From contig NZ_BONK01000011.1 in the NCBI RefSeq assembly GCF_016862675.1, positions 62,001 through 126,000 on the forward strand: 64,000 bases of DNA, read 5' to 3'. Shown here piece by piece: positions 18,651 through 28,245 of this stretch (the stretch's first letter is position 1; the number at the start of each line of letters is the position of its first letter). The translations under genes and the position numbers were made by a program. Source of the DNA: Cellulomonas chitinilytica (lineage in GTDB: Bacteria > Actinomycetota > Actinomycetes > Actinomycetales > Cellulomonadaceae). A model generated the notes under the pieces. The model was not told where the DNA came from, did not search any database, and saw nothing but the letters and a program-made list of their open reading frames with translations.

Positions 18651-19857
18651 CACCGACACGTCCGGCCCTCTGGACCGGCGGGCGTTCTGGTCGCGTGCGC
18701 TGCGCGGCTGGGACATCGGCTTCTCCGCGCTCGTCGCGGTGGCCGCGGTGTCCATGTCGCTCGACGCCGGCAGCGTCACCACCGCCGTCGCGGTGCTCGG
18801 CGCGCTCGCCGTCCTCGTCGTCGGCTACGTGACCGTCGGTCGTCGCGGGATCCTGCGCGGCGACACCCGGATGACGACGACGTACGTCGTCCTGCTGTGC
18901 GTGGTGGTGTGCGTCGAGGTCTGGCTCGTCGACCTCGGCCCGGTCCTGCTGTTCGTCGCGTACTCGCAGATCTGGTTCTTCAGCACCCGGCGGCTGCACG
19001 GGATCCTGTGGTCGGTCGCGCTCACGGCCGCGTTCGTCGCGGTGGTCATGCTCCGGGAGGAGCTGCCCGTCTCCGAGCTCCCGGTCGCGGTCGGCCAGGC
19101 GGTCGCCGGTCTGGTCTTCAGCATCGTGCTGGGGTTGTGGGTGACCTGGGTCTCGGAGCAGAGCGAGGAGCGGGCGGCGCTGCTGGAACGGCTCGAGGCC
19201 GTGCAGGACGAGCTCGCGCAGACGCACCATGCGACCGGTGTGCTCGCCGAGCGGGCGCGGGTCGCCCAGGAGATCCACGACACGCTCGCGCAGGGGTTCA
19301 CCAGCGTGGTCATGCTCGCCCAGACGGCTGCCGCCGAGCTCGAGCGTGGGCGGCCGGAGGCGGTGCACGACCGGCTCACCCAGATCGAGCACGTGGCGCG
19401 CGACAACCTCGCCGAGGCCCGGGCGCTCGTCGCCGCGTTCGGCCCGCCGGGGCTCGAGCACGGCTCCCTCGCGGACGCCCTCGACCGGCTGGCGCGGCGG
19501 TTCGAGGCCGAGACGCACGTGCGCGTCGAGGTCGCCGCGCTCGACCCGGCGGCGACCGGGTCGCTCGCACCCGAGTCCGCGGTCGTGCTGCTGCGCGCCG
19601 CGCAGGAGGCGCTCGCGAACGTCCGCCGGCACGCGGGCGCCCGCCGCGTGCGTCTGGAGCTCACGGGACAGGACGAGCGCGTGCGCCTCGAGGTCACCGA
19701 CGACGGCCGGGGGCTGCCGGAGGCGCTCGTCGAGGGGGTCGGGCTGCGCGGCATGCGGGAGCGGGCCGACGCGGGCGGCGGGTCCCTCGAGGTCGGTGCC
19801 GCACCGGGCGGCGGCACCCGGGTCCGGGTCACCCTGCCCGCTGGCGGTGCACGATGA
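18643..19857 (+). CDS. Sensor histidine kinase, NarL/DesK class
   Basis: 404-residue membrane kinase: about five to six helices (residues 15-170), a short coiled segment, a HisKA_3 dimerisation domain with phospho-acceptor His212 (AQEIHDTLAQGF), and a HATPase_c domain (QEALANVRRHAG, DDGRGL, GLRGMRERADAGGG). It should phosphorylate the regulator encoded immediately after it (ATGA overlap at 19854). No extracytoplasmic sensor domain is present; sensing probably happens in the membrane. ATG 18643 fits a leaderless start. An earlier in-frame ATG at 18586 would overlap the permease gene and is less likely. Confidence 0.9.
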   Translation: MTGTDTSGPLDRRAFWSRALRGWDIGFSALVAVAAVSMSLDAGSVTTAVAVLGALAVLVVGYVTVGRRGILRGDTRMTTTYVVLLCVVVCVEVWLVDLGPVLLFVAYSQIWFFSTRRLHGILWSVALTAAFVAVVMLREELPVSELPVAVGQAVAGLVFSIVLGLWVTWVSEQSEERAALLERLEAVQDELAQTHHATGVLAERARVAQEIHDTLAQGFTSVVMLAQTAAAELERGRPEAVHDRLTQIEHVARDNLAEARALVAAFGPPGLEHGSLADALDRLARRFEAETHVRVEVAALDPAATGSLAPESAVVLLRAAQEALANVRRHAGARRVRLELTGQDERVRLEVTDDGRGLPEALVEGVGLRGMRERADAGGGSLEVGAAPGGGTRVRVTLPAGGAR

Positions 19858-20480
19858 CGATCCGGGTGCTGCTCGCCGACGACCACCCCGTGGTCCGGTC
19901 CGGGCTGGCGGGCATGCTCGCGGTCGAGCCCGACATCGAGGTGGTGGGGGAGGCGGGCGACGGCGAGCAGGCGGTGTCGCTCGCGACGGCCCTGCGGCCG
20001 GCGCTCGTCCTGATGGACCTGCGGATGCCGGTGCTCGACGGCGCGGCCGCGACGGCCCGGATCGTCGGCGCCGTCCCGGGCGTGCGGGTGCTGGTCCTCA
20101 CCACGTACGAGACGGACACCGACATCCTGCGTGCCGTGGAGGCGGGGGCCACGGGCTACCTGCTCAAGGACACGCCCCGGGACCAGCTCGTCGCGGGCGT
20201 GCGCGCGGCCGCCCGCGGGGAGTCGGCGCTGTCGCCGTCCGTCGCGCGGCGGCTCGTCGAGCAGGTGCGAGGTCCGGCGGAGCGGCTGACCGCCCGTGAG
20301 CAGCAGGTCCTGGCGGGGGTGGCGCGCGGGCTGTCCAACGCGGCCGTCGGGCGTGAGCTCTTCATCACCGAGGCGACCGTGAAGACGCACCTGCTGCGGG
20401 CGTTCGCCAAGCTGGGGGTCGACGACCGGACGCGCGCGGTCACGGTGGCGATCGAGCGGGGCATCCTGCCGGGCGCGTGA
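19854..20480 (+). CDS. Response regulator, NarL/LuxR class
   Basis: 208 residues: receiver domain with acidic pocket ADD (8-10), phospho-acceptor Asp55 (LVLMDLRMP) and conserved Lys in YLLKDTP, then a LuxR-type helix-turn-helix (about 143-205; LTAREQQVLAGVARG, ATVKTHL). It is the partner of the kinase at 18643, with which it is translationally coupled. Likely targets are the exporter upstream and the palindrome at 18614; both are inferred. It ends 13 bp from the convergent SRPBCC gene. Confidence 0.94.
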   Translation: MTIRVLLADDHPVVRSGLAGMLAVEPDIEVVGEAGDGEQAVSLATALRPALVLMDLRMPVLDGAAATARIVGAVPGVRVLVLTTYETDTDILRAVEAGATGYLLKDTPRDQLVAGVRAAARGESALSPSVARRLVEQVRGPAERLTAREQQVLAGVARGLSNAAVGRELFITEATVKTHLLRAFAKLGVDDRTRAVTVAIERGILPGA

Positions 20481-20493
20481 GCGGTGACCGGGC

Positions 20494-20928
20494 TCAGCCC
20501 GCGAGGAGGTCCGCCAGCCGGTCGAGCTGGCTGCCCCAGCCCCGCTCCGCGTCCGCCCGGAGGGTGTCGCCGAGGTCCGTGACGACGTGCACGTGCAGGA
20601 TCGTCGTGGTGTCGGCCACGGCGGTGAACGTGACGGTGGTGGTGCCCTTGCCCGTGCCGTCCGGGAACCCGTTGTCGGACCACACGAGCCGCGCCGGCGG
20701 GTCGACCTCGAGCACCGTCCCGCTGTTCGGGTAGCGCGCCCCGGTGGCGTCGTCGACCATGTCGAACCGGATCCGACCGCCGGGACGCAGGTCGAGCTCG
20801 ATGGACTCGCGCGGGGTGCTGACGCCTCGAGGGCCCCACCACTGCGCGAGTTGGTCGGGATCGGTCCACGCGTCCCAGACGAGCTGGCGGGGCGCGGGGT
20901 ACGTGCGGACGAGGTGCAGCTCCACCAC
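20494..20928 (-). CDS. SRPBCC/AHSA1-family protein
   Basis: 144-residue START-like protein of the AHSA1 (activator of Hsp90 ATPase homologue 1-like) family: VRTYPAPRQLVWDAWTDPDQ at the N-terminus, QWWGPRG, and a C-terminal amphipathic helix (RGWGSQLDRLADLL). These proteins bind small hydrophobic ligands and are often paired with an ArsR regulator, as here: the ArsR gene ends 2 bp before this GTG start. Ligand unknown. Third gene of the ArsR operon. Confidence 0.9.
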   Translation of the reverse strand: MVELHLVRTYPAPRQLVWDAWTDPDQLAQWWGPRGVSTPRESIELDLRPGGRIRFDMVDDATGARYPNSGTVLEVDPPARLVWSDNGFPDGTGKGTTTVTFTAVADTTTILHVHVVTDLGDTLRADAERGWGSQLDRLADLLAG

Positions 20929-20930
20929 GG

Positions 20931-21305
20931 TCAGGGTCGCTCCGGCTCCGAAGGGGTGTCGGGCGGTGTCGCCTGCATGCGGGCGAGGTGCTCACCCAAC
21001 CGGTCCAGAGAATCCTCGTAGAAGACCCGGTAGTGCGCGAGCCAGGCGGTCGCCTCGGCGATGGGCTCGGCGCGCAGGTGCGCGGGTCGCTCCCGGGCGT
21101 GCTGCCCCCGCGTCACCAGCGCCGCCCGCTCGAGGACCTTGAGGTGCTTGCTGACCGCCTGCAACGTGATCGAGGGGAACAGCGCGGCGAGCTCGCTGAC
21201 GCTCGCGTCGCTCTGCGAGAGCCGGGCAAGGATGGCGCGGCGGGTCGGGTCGGCGAGCGCGCCGAACGTGAGGCTGAGGACGTCCTCCTGGGTCGCGACG
21301 GGCAC
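20931..21305 (-). CDS. ArsR-family transcriptional regulator
   Basis: 124-residue winged helix regulator (ADPTRRAILARL, VSELAALFPSITLQAVSKHLKVL). There are no Cys residues for a metal site, so it belongs to the non-metal ArsR group that pairs with SRPBCC proteins. GTG 21305 begins 3 bp after the DHFR-like stop, and the SRPBCC gene follows. It is the best candidate to bind the two GGTTGAA palindromes around the operon promoter at 21861-21919. Confidence 0.93.
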   Translation of the reverse strand: MPVATQEDVLSLTFGALADPTRRAILARLSQSDASVSELAALFPSITLQAVSKHLKVLERAALVTRGQHARERPAHLRAEPIAEATAWLAHYRVFYEDSLDRLGEHLARMQATPPDTPSEPERP

Positions 21306-21308
21306 GCG

Positions 21309-21842
21309 TCAGCCCGCGGTGAGCGTGAGCAGGGTGACGCCCGTGGGGGACGTGCGGCTGTCGGCCACGGTGAACGTGCTCGATGCGGACCCGGTGAACA
21401 GCCGGCGCCCCTCGCCGCGCACGACCGGGCAGACGAGCAGCCGGTACTCGTCGACGAGCCCGGCGGCACGCAGCGTCTCGGTGAGCTGCCCGCTGCCGTA
21501 GACGACGAGGTTCTCGTCGCCCGCCTTGAGGCCGGTGACGGCCTCGACGACGTCGCCGGACAGGAACGTCGTGTTCCACGTCGGCTCGGTGAGCGTCGAC
21601 GTCGGAACGTACTTGCCGATCGAGTTCATGATGTCGCCGCCGGTCGAGGGGTCGTCGCCGGTCGCGGGCCAGGCCACGCTCATGCCGTCGTAGGTCACCC
21701 GCCCGAGCAGCAGCGCGTCGGCCCAGCGCATGGCCTCGCCCTGGAACGCGGCGACCGCGTCGTCGAAGTAGGGCTGCGTCCACGACGGGTCCTCGAAGAC
21801 GCCGTCCAGGGTCAGGTACTCCACCGCCACGATCCGTCCCAT
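21309..21842 (-). CDS. Dihydrofolate-reductase-like (RibD C-terminal) protein
   Basis: 177-residue protein of the RibD_C/DHFR-like fold: MGRIVAVEYLTLDGVFEDP at the start, ADALLLGRVTYDGM, and VVYGSGQLTETL with the NADPH-binding Gly motif. The start at 21842 follows a GGAGG site. First gene of the operon DHFR-like - ArsR - SRPBCC. Such proteins are usually uncharacterised reductases; this one is not FolA, because it lacks the canonical folate pocket sequence. Controlled by the double operator immediately upstream. Confidence 0.88.
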   Translation of the reverse strand: MGRIVAVEYLTLDGVFEDPSWTQPYFDDAVAAFQGEAMRWADALLLGRVTYDGMSVAWPATGDDPSTGGDIMNSIGKYVPTSTLTEPTWNTTFLSGDVVEAVTGLKAGDENLVVYGSGQLTETLRAAGLVDEYRLLVCPVVRGEGRRLFTGSASSTFTVADSRTSPTGVTLLTLTAG

Positions 21843-21860
21843 GGTGCCCTCCTCACGAAC

Positions 21861-21880
21861 GTTCAACCGTCGGGTTGAAC
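21861..21880 (-). promoter_or_regulatory. ArsR operator 1, overlapping the -10 box
   Basis: GTTCAACCGTCGGGTTGAAC is a perfect 8-bp inverted repeat with a 4-nt spacer, 19 bp upstream of the operon start. It overlaps TACGTT, the -10 box on the complement (21878-21883). Confidence 0.7.
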
Positions 21881-21901
21881 GTAGTCCCGGGGCAGGACGA
21901 G

Positions 21902-21919
21902 GGTCAACCATCCGGTTGA
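21902..21919 (-). promoter_or_regulatory. ArsR operator 2, overlapping the -35 box
   Basis: TCAACCATCCGGTTGA (21904-21919) repeats the arms of operator 1 with the same 4-nt spacer. The centres are 41 bp apart, close to four DNA turns. TTGACC, the -35 box on the complement (21902-21907), overlaps it and sits 18 nt from TACGTT. Binding at both would block the promoter. Confidence 0.65.
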
Positions 21920-22000
21920 GCGTCCGGTGCGCGAGAGGCGCCGACGACCACCGCGGTCCTGGTCCTAGGGTCGAGGGAGCGCGACGACGAGGAGGAGCCG

Positions 22001-22597
22001 ATGGGCAAGGTCCACGAGCGGATCGACGAGAAGATCCGTGCGTTCATCGACAAGCAGCACCTGTTCTTCGTCGCGACGGCACCGAGCGGGCCCGAGGGCC
22101 ACGTCAACGTGTCCCCGAAGGGCATCGGCGGCTCCTTCGTGGTGCTCGACGACCACACGGTCGCGTACGTCGACCTCACGGCCAGCGGCGCGGAGACGAT
22201 CGCCCACCTGCGCGACAACGGCCGGATCACGCTGATGTTCTGCGCGTTCGAGGGGCCGCCCAACATCGTCCGTCTGCACGGCCACGGCCGGTTCGTCACG
22301 CTGTACGACGAGGGCTTCGACGAGCTCGTCGCCCTGTTCCCCGAGACGCGCGGCGCCCGCGCGGTCGTCGTCGTGGACGTGGAGCGGGTCAGCGACTCGT
22401 GCGGGTACGGCGTCCCGTTCATGGACTACGTGGGGGAGCGCGACCTGCTGCCGCCGTACATGGAGCGCAAGGGCGTCGAGGGCCAGGCGGACTACCGCCG
22501 GCTCAAGAACCGCCGCAGCATCGACGGCCTGCCCGCCTTCGACATGGACCCGGCCCCCGCCGACGAGGAGGCCGCTGTCCACACAGTGGTCTCGTGA
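22001..22597 (+). CDS. Pyridoxamine 5'-phosphate oxidase-fold protein
   Basis: 198 residues of the PPOX split-barrel superfamily: FFVATAPSGPEGHVNVSPKG near the N-terminus, then VAYVDLTASGAETIAHLRDNGRITLM, typical of small FMN- or F420-binding proteins. GGAGGAG lies before ATG 22001. The C-terminal 50 residues are specific to this subgroup (GYGVPFMDYVGERD, YRRLKNRRSIDGLPAFD). Probably a cytoplasmic flavin-dependent oxidoreductase; substrate unknown. It is divergent from the ArsR operon and could share its operators. Confidence 0.87.
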   Translation: MGKVHERIDEKIRAFIDKQHLFFVATAPSGPEGHVNVSPKGIGGSFVVLDDHTVAYVDLTASGAETIAHLRDNGRITLMFCAFEGPPNIVRLHGHGRFVTLYDEGFDELVALFPETRGARAVVVVDVERVSDSCGYGVPFMDYVGERDLLPPYMERKGVEGQADYRRLKNRRSIDGLPAFDMDPAPADEEAAVHTVVS

Positions 22598-22615
22598 ACC
22601 ACGATGTGAGACGGC

Positions 22616-22644
22616 GTGACATCCCTCGACTCGCGGCGTACTGT
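22616..22644 (+). promoter_or_regulatory. ilvB leader promoter
   Basis: GTGACA (22616-22621), 17 nt, TACTGT (22639-22644), then 7 nt to the GTG of the leader peptide, so the leader mRNA starts next to its own start codon. The palindrome GATGT-N11-ACATC (22603-22623) covers the -35 box. GTGAGACG (22606-22613) recurs upstream of leuB at 26954. Confidence 0.6.
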
Positions 22645-22651
22645 CGGCGAC

Positions 22652-22693
22652 GTGCAGACGATCCTCGTAGTACTTCCTGAGCGCGCCGGCTGA
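22652..22693 (+). CDS. ilvB leader peptide (branched-chain attenuator)
   Basis: Thirteen codons plus stop, read as [13 protein letters not shown] with GTG start. Five consecutive residues are Ile-Leu-Val-Val-Leu, the three end-product amino acids of the pathway. Three of these use A/T-ending codons (GTA, GTA, CTT) that are rare at this GC content and would sharpen stalling. The segment that follows can form a rho-independent terminator before ilvB. This is the known logic of ilv leader attenuation, also reported for ilvB in actinobacteria. Confidence 0.85.
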   Translation: MQTILVVLPERAG

Positions 22694-22725
22694 GGCCACC
22701 CGTCCAGGTCTCGTCAGCGCGCTCA

Positions 22726-22766
22726 CCCCTCGTCAGGCCGATCATGGCCTGGAGGGGTTTTCGTTT
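22726..22766 (+). terminator. ilvBNC attenuator
   Basis: Left arm CCCCTC-GT-CAGGCC (22726-22739) and right arm GGCCTGGAGGGG (22746-22757) make a 12-bp stem with a 2-nt bulge and a 6-nt loop, followed by TTTTCGTTT. A competing hairpin uses GAGCGCGC (22679-22686, inside the leader peptide) and GCGCGCTC (22717-22724), just before the terminator. The exact antiterminator needs folding. Confidence 0.8.
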
Positions 22767-22809
22767 GTCCGGCACCTTCTCGCCAGCAGCACCACCCAGG
22801 GAGACAACG

Positions 22810-24690
22810 ATGGTCCAGGGTCCCCACCCGGCACCGCCGCGCTCGACAGGACCGGCCGCCCCGCCGGCCACCCCGGCGGTCGTCGTCCCGGCCGCCCGCA
22901 CGGCGCCGGCCGCCGCCGCGGGCAGCGTGTCCAGCGCCCCGGAGAAGGTCACGGGTGCGAAGTCGATCGTCCGGTCGCTCGAGGAGGCCGGCGTCGAGGT
23001 CGTCTTCGGCATCCCCGGCGGCGCGATCCTGCCGACCTACGACCCGCTGATGGACTCGACCCGCCTGCGCCACATCCTCGTGCGCCACGAGCAGGGCGGC
23101 GGGCACGCGGCCGCCGGCTACGCGTCCGCCACCGGCCGCGTCGGGGTCTGCATGGCGACGTCGGGCCCGGGCGCGACGAACCTCGTCACGCCGATCGCCG
23201 ACGCCCACATGGACTCGGTGCCGCTCGTCGCGATCACCGGGCAGGTGGGTGCGTCGCTCATCGGGACGGACGCGTTCCAGGAGGCCGACATCGTCGGCAT
23301 CACGCTCCCGATCACCAAGCACAACTACCTCGTCACCAACCCGGACGACATCCCGCGCGTCATCGCCGAGGCGTTCCACATCGCCTCGACCGGCCGCCCC
23401 GGCCCGGTGCTCGTCGACATCGCCAAGTCCGCGATGCAGAGCCAGACCACGTTCTCCTGGCCGCAGGAGCTCACGCTGCCCGGGTACCACCCGGTCACGA
23501 AGCCGCACGCCAAGCAGATCCGCGAGGCCGCCCGGCTGCTCGCGACCGCCCGCCGTCCCGTCCTGTACGTGGGCGGCGGCGTGATCCGGGCCCGCGCGGC
23601 CGCCGAGCTCCAGGCGCTCGTCGACGCGTCCGGCGCACCGGCCGTCACCACGCTGATGGCCCGTGGCGCGCTGCCCGACGCGCACCCGCAGAACCTCGGC
23701 ATGCCCGGCATGCACGGCACCGTGGCCGCCGTCGCGGCCCTGCAGAAGGCCGACCTGGTCGTGGCGCTCGGCGCCCGCTTCGACGACCGTGTGACCGGCC
23801 AGCTGTCGAGCTTCGCCCCGAAGGCGACGATCGTGCACGCGGACATCGACCCGGCAGAGATCGGCAAGAACCGCGCGGTCGACGTCCCGATCGTCGGCGA
23901 CCTGCGCGAGGTCCTCGCCGACCTGCTGCCGGAGCTGGCGCGCGAGCACGGCCAGCACGGCAAGCCGGACCTCGAGGAGTGGTGGACGCAGCTCGACGAG
24001 TGGCGCGGCACGTTCCCGCTCGGCTACGACGAGCCGTCGGACGGCCACCTCGCCCCGCAGCACGTCATCAGCCGCATCGGCGAGCTGTCCGGCCCCGAGG
24101 CGATCTACGTGGCCGGCGTCGGCCAGCACCAGATGTGGGCCGCGCAGTTCATCAAGTACCAGCGGCCGAACTCCTGGCTGAACTCGGGCGGCCTCGGCAC
24201 GATGGGCTACTCGGTCCCGGCGGCGATGGGCGCGAAGGTCGGCCAGCCCGACCGGACCGTCTGGTCGATCGACGGCGACGGCTGCTTCCAGATGACCAAC
24301 CAGGAGCTCGCCACCTGCACCATCAACGAGATCCCGATCAAGGTCGCGATCATCAACAACTCGTCGCTCGGCATGGTCCGGCAGTGGCAGACGCTGTTCT
24401 ACGAGTCCCGCTACTCCAACACCGACCTCAACACGGGGCACGGCACCGCTCGCATCCCCGACTTCGTCAAGCTCGCCGACGCCTACGGCTGCGTGGGCCT
24501 GCGCTGCGAGACGAAGGCGGACGTGGACGCGACGATCAAGCGGGCGCTCGAGATCGACGACCAGCCCGTCGTGGTCGACTTCACCGTCTCGCGCGACTCG
24601 ATGGTGTGGCCGATGGTCGCCGCCGGCGTGAGCAACGACGACATCCAGTACGCCCGGGGCATCAGCCCGGCGTGGGACCGGGAGGACTGA
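22810..24690 (+). CDS. ilvB: Acetolactate synthase, catalytic subunit
   Basis: 626-residue TPP enzyme that condenses two pyruvates to acetolactate, or pyruvate with 2-oxobutanoate, the first common step of branched-chain synthesis. The catalytic Glu94 lies in [14 protein letters not shown], the TPP motif is [16 protein letters not shown], and FAD/activator regions are present (FDDRVTGQL). AGGGAGA before ATG 22810 sets the start; an in-frame ATG at 22744 lies inside the attenuator and was rejected. The first 45 residues are Pro/Ala-rich and not conserved. Forms a complex with IlvN, encoded 3 bp downstream. Confidence 0.97.
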   Translation: MVQGPHPAPPRSTGPAAPPATPAVVVPAARTAPAAAAGSVSSAPEKVTGAKSIVRSLEEAGVEVVFGIPGGAILPTYDPLMDSTRLRHILVRHEQGGGHAAAGYASATGRVGVCMATSGPGATNLVTPIADAHMDSVPLVAITGQVGASLIGTDAFQEADIVGITLPITKHNYLVTNPDDIPRVIAEAFHIASTGRPGPVLVDIAKSAMQSQTTFSWPQELTLPGYHPVTKPHAKQIREAARLLATARRPVLYVGGGVIRARAAAELQALVDASGAPAVTTLMARGALPDAHPQNLGMPGMHGTVAAVAALQKADLVVALGARFDDRVTGQLSSFAPKATIVHADIDPAEIGKNRAVDVPIVGDLREVLADLLPELAREHGQHGKPDLEEWWTQLDEWRGTFPLGYDEPSDGHLAPQHVISRIGELSGPEAIYVAGVGQHQMWAAQFIKYQRPNSWLNSGGLGTMGYSVPAAMGAKVGQPDRTVWSIDGDGCFQMTNQELATCTINEIPIKVAIINNSSLGMVRQWQTLFYESRYSNTDLNTGHGTARIPDFVKLADAYGCVGLRCETKADVDATIKRALEIDDQPVVVDFTVSRDSMVWPMVAAGVSNDDIQYARGISPAWDRED

Positions 24691-24693
24691 CCC

Positions 24694-25218
24694 ATGAGCC
24701 GCCACACGCTCTCGGTGCTCGTGGAGAACAAGCCCGGCGTGCTCACGCGCGTCGCGGGTCTCTTCGCGCGCCGCTCGTTCAACATCCACTCGCTCGCGGT
24801 GGGTCCGACGGAGCACGCGGAGATCTCCCGGATCACGGTCGTCGTCGACGTCGACGAGCTGCCCCTCGAGCAGGTCACCAAGCAGCTCAACAAGCTCATC
24901 AACGTCATCAAGATCGTCGAGCTCGAGGACGCCGCGTCCGTCCAGCGGGAGCTGCTGCTCGTCAAGGTCAAGGCCGACACCGCGCAGCGCACGAGCGTGC
25001 TCGAGGTCGTCCAGCTGTTCCGCGCGCACGTCGTCGACGTGGTCCCGGACACGGTCGTCATCGAGGCGACCGGCAGCCCCGGCAAGCTCGACGCGCTGCT
25101 GGCGGCCCTCGAGCCGTTCGGCATCCGCGAGATCGTCCAGTCCGGCACCGTCGCGATCGGCCGTGGCTCACGGTCGATCACGGACCGGGCGCTCGAGCGC
25201 GTCACGCGCGCGTCCTGA
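24694..25218 (+). CDS. ilvN: Acetolactate synthase, regulatory subunit
   Basis: 174-residue small subunit. An N-terminal ACT domain (residues about 4-75, LSVLVENKPGVLTRVAGLFARR) binds valine for feedback inhibition, and the C-terminal domain (VVQLFRAHVVDV, LDALLAALEPFGI) activates the catalytic subunit. The gene follows ilvB by 3 bp and precedes ilvC by 45 bp in one transcription unit. Confidence 0.97.
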   Translation: MSRHTLSVLVENKPGVLTRVAGLFARRSFNIHSLAVGPTEHAEISRITVVVDVDELPLEQVTKQLNKLINVIKIVELEDAASVQRELLLVKVKADTAQRTSVLEVVQLFRAHVVDVVPDTVVIEATGSPGKLDALLAALEPFGIREIVQSGTVAIGRGSRSITDRALERVTRAS

Positions 25219-26292
<1,074 letters not shown>

Positions 26293-26306
26293 CCTCCCGC
26301 CTCACG

Positions 26307-26353
26307 CGACGGGCGTGCGCCCTGGCCTCGGCCGGGTCGCACGCCCGTCGTGT
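26307..26353 (+). terminator. Terminator of ilvBNC
   Basis: CGACGGGCGTGCG (26307-26319) pairs perfectly with CGCACGCCCGTCG (26338-26350) around an 18-nt loop, followed by TGTTTG. Confidence 0.65.
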
Positions 26354-26394
26354 TTGCCGACATGATGGGCCGCACCGACGACGGAGGGACCACG

Positions 26395-26934
26395 ATGACG
26401 GACGACGTGCAGGGCGACGGGGTCGAGGACGAGCGGGTCGCCGCGTTCTGGCGGGCCGCCCGCGGGCACCTCGGGTTCGGCAACCTGAGCCCTGTCCTCG
26501 GGGAGTCGCCGAACGACGCCGTGCCGCCGCCGTCGTGGTCGTTCGGGGACAACCCGGCGCTCGCCGACCAGCTGCTCGGGCTCGTCCTGGACGGCACGAA
26601 GACGGCGACGTCGACCGCGCTGGTCGAGCTCGAGGACGCCGGTCTCGACGCCCCGCGGCCGGGGGACCTGTCGATCGTCGTCGACGCCGACGGCGAGCCG
26701 CGGGCGCTGCTGCGCACGACCGAGGTCGAGGTCGTGCCGTTCGACGCGGTGGGCGCGGAGCACGCCGAGGCGGAGGGCGAGGACGACCGCAGCCTGGAGT
26801 CGTGGCGGGTCGAGCACGAGAGGTACTGGCGCCGGGTGCTCGGCGACGACCGGTTCAGCACGGACCTGCAGGTGGTCGCGGAGCGGTTCGAGCTGATCTA
26901 CCCGAAGGACGGCCCGACGCCCGCCGTCGACTGA
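26395..26934 (+). CDS. ASCH domain protein
   Basis: 179 residues with an ASCH (PUA-like) domain: LVLDGTKTATSTALVELEDAG, PGDLSIVVDADGEPRALLRTTEVEVVPFDAV and a C-terminal EHERYWRRVLG segment. ASCH proteins are proposed RNA-binding or RNA-processing factors; some hydrolyse N4-acetylcytidine. ATG 26395 is preferred because GGAGGGA lies before it; ATG 26350 is also in frame. It sits between ilvC and leuB without obvious pathway connection. Confidence 0.82.
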   Translation: MTDDVQGDGVEDERVAAFWRAARGHLGFGNLSPVLGESPNDAVPPPSWSFGDNPALADQLLGLVLDGTKTATSTALVELEDAGLDAPRPGDLSIVVDADGEPRALLRTTEVEVVPFDAVGAEHAEAEGEDDRSLESWRVEHERYWRRVLGDDRFSTDLQVVAERFELIYPKDGPTPAVD

Positions 26935-26936
26935 GC

Positions 26937-26993
26937 GCGGTCATGACCGCACGGTGAGACGCGGGTCCCGCCAGGTGGGACAGGGTCTACGCT
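26937..26993 (+). promoter_or_regulatory. leuB promoter region with palindromes
   Basis: GCGGTCATGACCGC (26937-26950) is a perfect 14-bp palindrome. GTGAGACG (26954-26961) is shared with the ilvB promoter. GTCCC-N7-GGGAC (26965-26981) is a further inverted repeat. TACGCT (26988-26993) is a -10 box 7 nt before ATG 27001, so leuB is probably leaderless. Confidence 0.5.
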
Positions 26994-27000
26994 GGCGGAC

Positions 27001-28065
27001 ATGGTCGACAGCGCCTCCGCCCAGCACATCCGCCTCGCCGTCGTCGCCGGGGACGGCATCGGCACGGAGGTCGTCGAGCAGGGCCTCCTGGCCCTCGAGT
27101 CCGCGCTGCACGGCAGCGGGACCACGGTCGCCACCACCGACTTCGACCTGGGCGCGCGCCGCTGGCACGCGACGGGCGAGACGCTGACGGACACGGACCT
27201 CGACGCGATCCGCGCGCACGACGCGATCCTCCTCGGCGCGATCGGCGACCCGACGGTCCCGTCCGGCGTGCTCGAGCGCGGCCTGCTGCTCAAGCTCCGC
27301 TTCGCGCTGGACCACTACGTCAACCTGCGCCCCAGCAAGCTCTTCCCCGGCGTGGCCAGCCCGCTCGCGAACCCCGGCGACGTCGACTTCGTCGTCGTCC
27401 GCGAGGGCACCGAGGGCCCGTACGTCGGCAACGGCGGCGCGATCCGCGTCGGCACGCCGCACGAGGTCGCCAACGAGGTCAGCGTGAACACCGCGTTCGG
27501 CGTCGAGCGCGTGGTCCGCGACGCGTTCGCCCGGGCCGCGGCCCGCCCGCGCAAGAAGCTCACGCTGGTGCACAAGCACAACGTGCTCGTGCACGCCGGT
27601 CACCTGTGGCGCCGCACGGTCGAGGCCGTCAACGCCGAGTTCCCGGACGTCACGGTCGACTACCTGCACGTCGACGCCGCCACGATCTTCCTGGTCACGA
27701 ACCCGAGCCGGTTCGACGTGATCGTCACCGACAACCTGTTCGGCGACATCCTCACGGACCTCGCCGCCGCGATCACGGGCGGCATCGGCCTGGCCGCGTC
27801 CGCGAACATCAACCCGGACCGCACCGCTCCGAGCATGTTCGAGCCCGTGCACGGCTCCGCGCCCGACATCGCCGGCCAGGGCAAGGCGGACCCCACCGCC
27901 ACCGTCCTGTCCGTCGCGCTGCTGCTCGAGCACCTCGGTCACACCGACGCGGCGCGTCGCGTGGAGGCGGCGGTCGCGGCCGACATCGCCGAGCGTCGCG
28001 GTGCCGAGCGAGTACGGTCGACGGCCGAGGTGGGCAAGGACCTCGCCGCGCGCATCGCCGGCTGA
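27001..28065 (+). CDS. leuB: 3-isopropylmalate dehydrogenase
   Basis: 354-residue NAD-dependent enzyme of leucine synthesis, oxidising and decarboxylating 3-isopropylmalate. Visible motifs are [13 protein letters not shown] (N-terminus), [35 protein letters not shown], the Lys-His active-site segment [11 protein letters not shown], the metal-binding [17 protein letters not shown], and [17 protein letters not shown] for NAD. leuA and leuCD are not in the window. No Shine-Dalgarno; the -10 box TACGCT abuts the start. Confidence 0.96.
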   Translation: MVDSASAQHIRLAVVAGDGIGTEVVEQGLLALESALHGSGTTVATTDFDLGARRWHATGETLTDTDLDAIRAHDAILLGAIGDPTVPSGVLERGLLLKLRFALDHYVNLRPSKLFPGVASPLANPGDVDFVVVREGTEGPYVGNGGAIRVGTPHEVANEVSVNTAFGVERVVRDAFARAAARPRKKLTLVHKHNVLVHAGHLWRRTVEAVNAEFPDVTVDYLHVDAATIFLVTNPSRFDVIVTDNLFGDILTDLAAAITGGIGLAASANINPDRTAPSMFEPVHGSAPDIAGQGKADPTATVLSVALLLEHLGHTDAARRVEAAVAADIAERRGAERVRSTAEVGKDLAARIAG

Positions 28066-28077
28066 TCCTCCCGGCCG

Positions 28078-28100
28078 CCGTCCCGGACCTGCCGGGACGG
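28078..28100 (+). terminator. leuB terminator
   Basis: CCGTCCCGG (28078-28086) pairs with CCGGGACGG (28092-28100) around ACCTG, 12 bp after the leuB stop. No T-run. The remaining spacer up to ilvE holds TAGCGT (28207-28212) as a -10 candidate, flanked by CCAGGGTCG (28158-28166) and its complement CGACCCTGG (28221-28229). Confidence 0.5.
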
Positions 28101-28245
28101 CTCCCGTCGCTCCACCCCTCGGCCGTCGCACCGGACCCGCACGTGCACCGGCGGCGTCCAGGGTCGTACCGGTCCGCCGTGACCTGTCCACCCGGCCGCA
28201 CGCCCAGGTAGCGTCTGACTCGACCCTGGTGAAAGGCCCCCGACC

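Noticed and set aside
22744..22809. ATG 22744 as the start of ilvB
   Set aside because: It lies in the loop-arm of the attenuator hairpin and lacks a ribosome site, while 22810 has AGGGAGA at good distance.
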